From contig JAHDIL010000059.1 in the NCBI GenBank assembly GCA_020630835.1, positions 1 through 5,811 on the forward strand: a stretch of 5,811 nucleotides of DNA, in the 5' to 3' direction. A program made the translations under genes and the position numbers. Origin of the DNA: Verrucomicrobiota bacterium. GTDB lineage: Bacteria; Verrucomicrobiota; Verrucomicrobiia; Verrucomicrobiales; DEV007. Shown piece by piece: positions 5,434 through 5,811 of this stretch; positions within the stretch are counted from its first letter, which is position 1; every line of letters starts with the position of its first letter. The notes beneath the pieces were generated by a model, which worked only from the letters and a program-made list of their open reading frames with translations, did not search any database and was not told where the DNA came from.

Positions 5434-5811
5434 ATGGATCCCATTAACAATCCCTATGCGCCCGGCGCAGGCACTCAGCCTCCCGATTTGGCAGGGCGAG
5501 ATGAGTTGCGCGAGCAGATTCGTATTGCGATCGAACGTATCCGTATTGGCCGTGCGAGCAAGAGTGTGCTCATGGTCGGTCTCCGTGGGGTTGGAAAGAC
5601 CGTTCTCTTGGATCGTTTGCGCAGTGATACGGAAGCAGCTGGCCATCACACCTTACGAGCAGAGGCGCCAGAAGATCGTTCACTACCTGCCGTGCTTGCA
5701 CCGCAGCTTCGACAGTCCCTGCTGAAGCTCTCGCGTGTAGAGACCGCAAAATCCCAAGCTCAACGGGCCCTGCGAGGCCGGGTTTGCAAAAGCCAGTTGG
5801 GGTTGGATTAC
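5434..5811 (+). CDS. P-loop AAA-family ATPase, N-terminal part (runs off window)
   Basis: The frame from ATG 5434 stays open for 126 codons to the window edge, so only the N-terminus is visible. It begins MDPINNPYAPGAGTQPPDLA, continues with GRDELREQIRIAIERIRIGR, and has a perfect Walker A motif GLRGVGKT at 49-56. The order 'N-P-[FY]-x-P-G-x-G ... L-x-GR-[DE] ... GxxGVGKT' is one I recognise from bacterial AAA ATPases annotated as ATP-binding or ORC/Cdc6-like proteins. Walker B, the sensor residues and any C-terminal winged-helix domain lie beyond the window. The start is chosen for that conserved N-terminus. The cellular role is unknown: DNA-related ATPases, defence proteins and mobile-element functions all fit. 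It sits directly behind an IS remnant and under its own AT-rich, operator-like region, so it is probably accessory. There is no overlap or coupling with acnB. Confidence 0.8.
   Translation, partial: MDPINNPYAPGAGTQPPDLAGRDELREQIRIAIERIRIGRASKSVLMVGLRGVGKTVLLDRLRSDTEAAGHHTLRAEAPEDRSLPAVLAPQLRQSLLKLSRVETAKSQAQRALRGRVCKSQLGLDY

Noticed and set aside
5777..5791. The +1 frame near the end of the ATPase reads AGFAK, resembling a segment I expect in this family, hinting at compensating frameshifts
   Set aside because: The main frame stays open through the region, the match is five residues from memory, and the window ends too soon to test it.

Overview
This 5.8 kb bacterial window carries two housekeeping enzymes of central carbon metabolism, a small HAD phosphatase between them, and an accessory-looking right end. 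The organism is inferred, from remembered family patterns and without a search, to belong to Verrucomicrobiota or the wider PVC group. The phosphoglycerate mutase has the 'LIIRDGWG' opening and a longer N-terminal loop typical of that group, and the right end has paired intergenic hairpins beside a degraded transposase. The aconitase, in contrast, is of the long form (~930 aa) familiar from Bacteroidota.

Layout. 1-99: upstream region of gpmI, possibly holding the tail of an earlier gene. 100-1629 (+): gpmI, cofactor-independent phosphoglycerate mutase, with every catalytic and metal-binding motif intact. 1635-2120 (-): magnesium-dependent phosphatase-1-like HAD protein, convergent with gpmI. 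The two stop codons are 5 nt apart, and a perfect 11-bp palindrome lies inside the 3' end of the phosphatase gene. 2121-2228: divergent intergenic region with a good sigma-70-type promoter for acnB whose -10 box is framed by an inverted repeat; the predicted leader is only about 6 nt. 2229-5012 (+): acnB, complete, with all three Fe-S cysteines. 5013-5433: 421 bases with no intact gene, holding two hairpins just after acnB, a 78-codon remnant of an integrase-type transposase on the minus strand, and an AT-rich stretch with four symmetrically arranged hexamers over a promoter. 5434-5811 (+): the first 126 codons of a P-loop AAA ATPase that runs off the window edge.

GpmI makes 2-phosphoglycerate in lower glycolysis, and AcnB interconverts citrate and isocitrate in the TCA cycle. 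They share a pathway direction but are separate transcription units. The phosphatase is transcribed away from acnB. The main unexplained element is the right end: an ATPase gene with an apparently leaderless promoter under a doubled operator-like array, directly behind an IS remnant. It looks like the edge of an accessory module, but too little of it is visible to assign a function.
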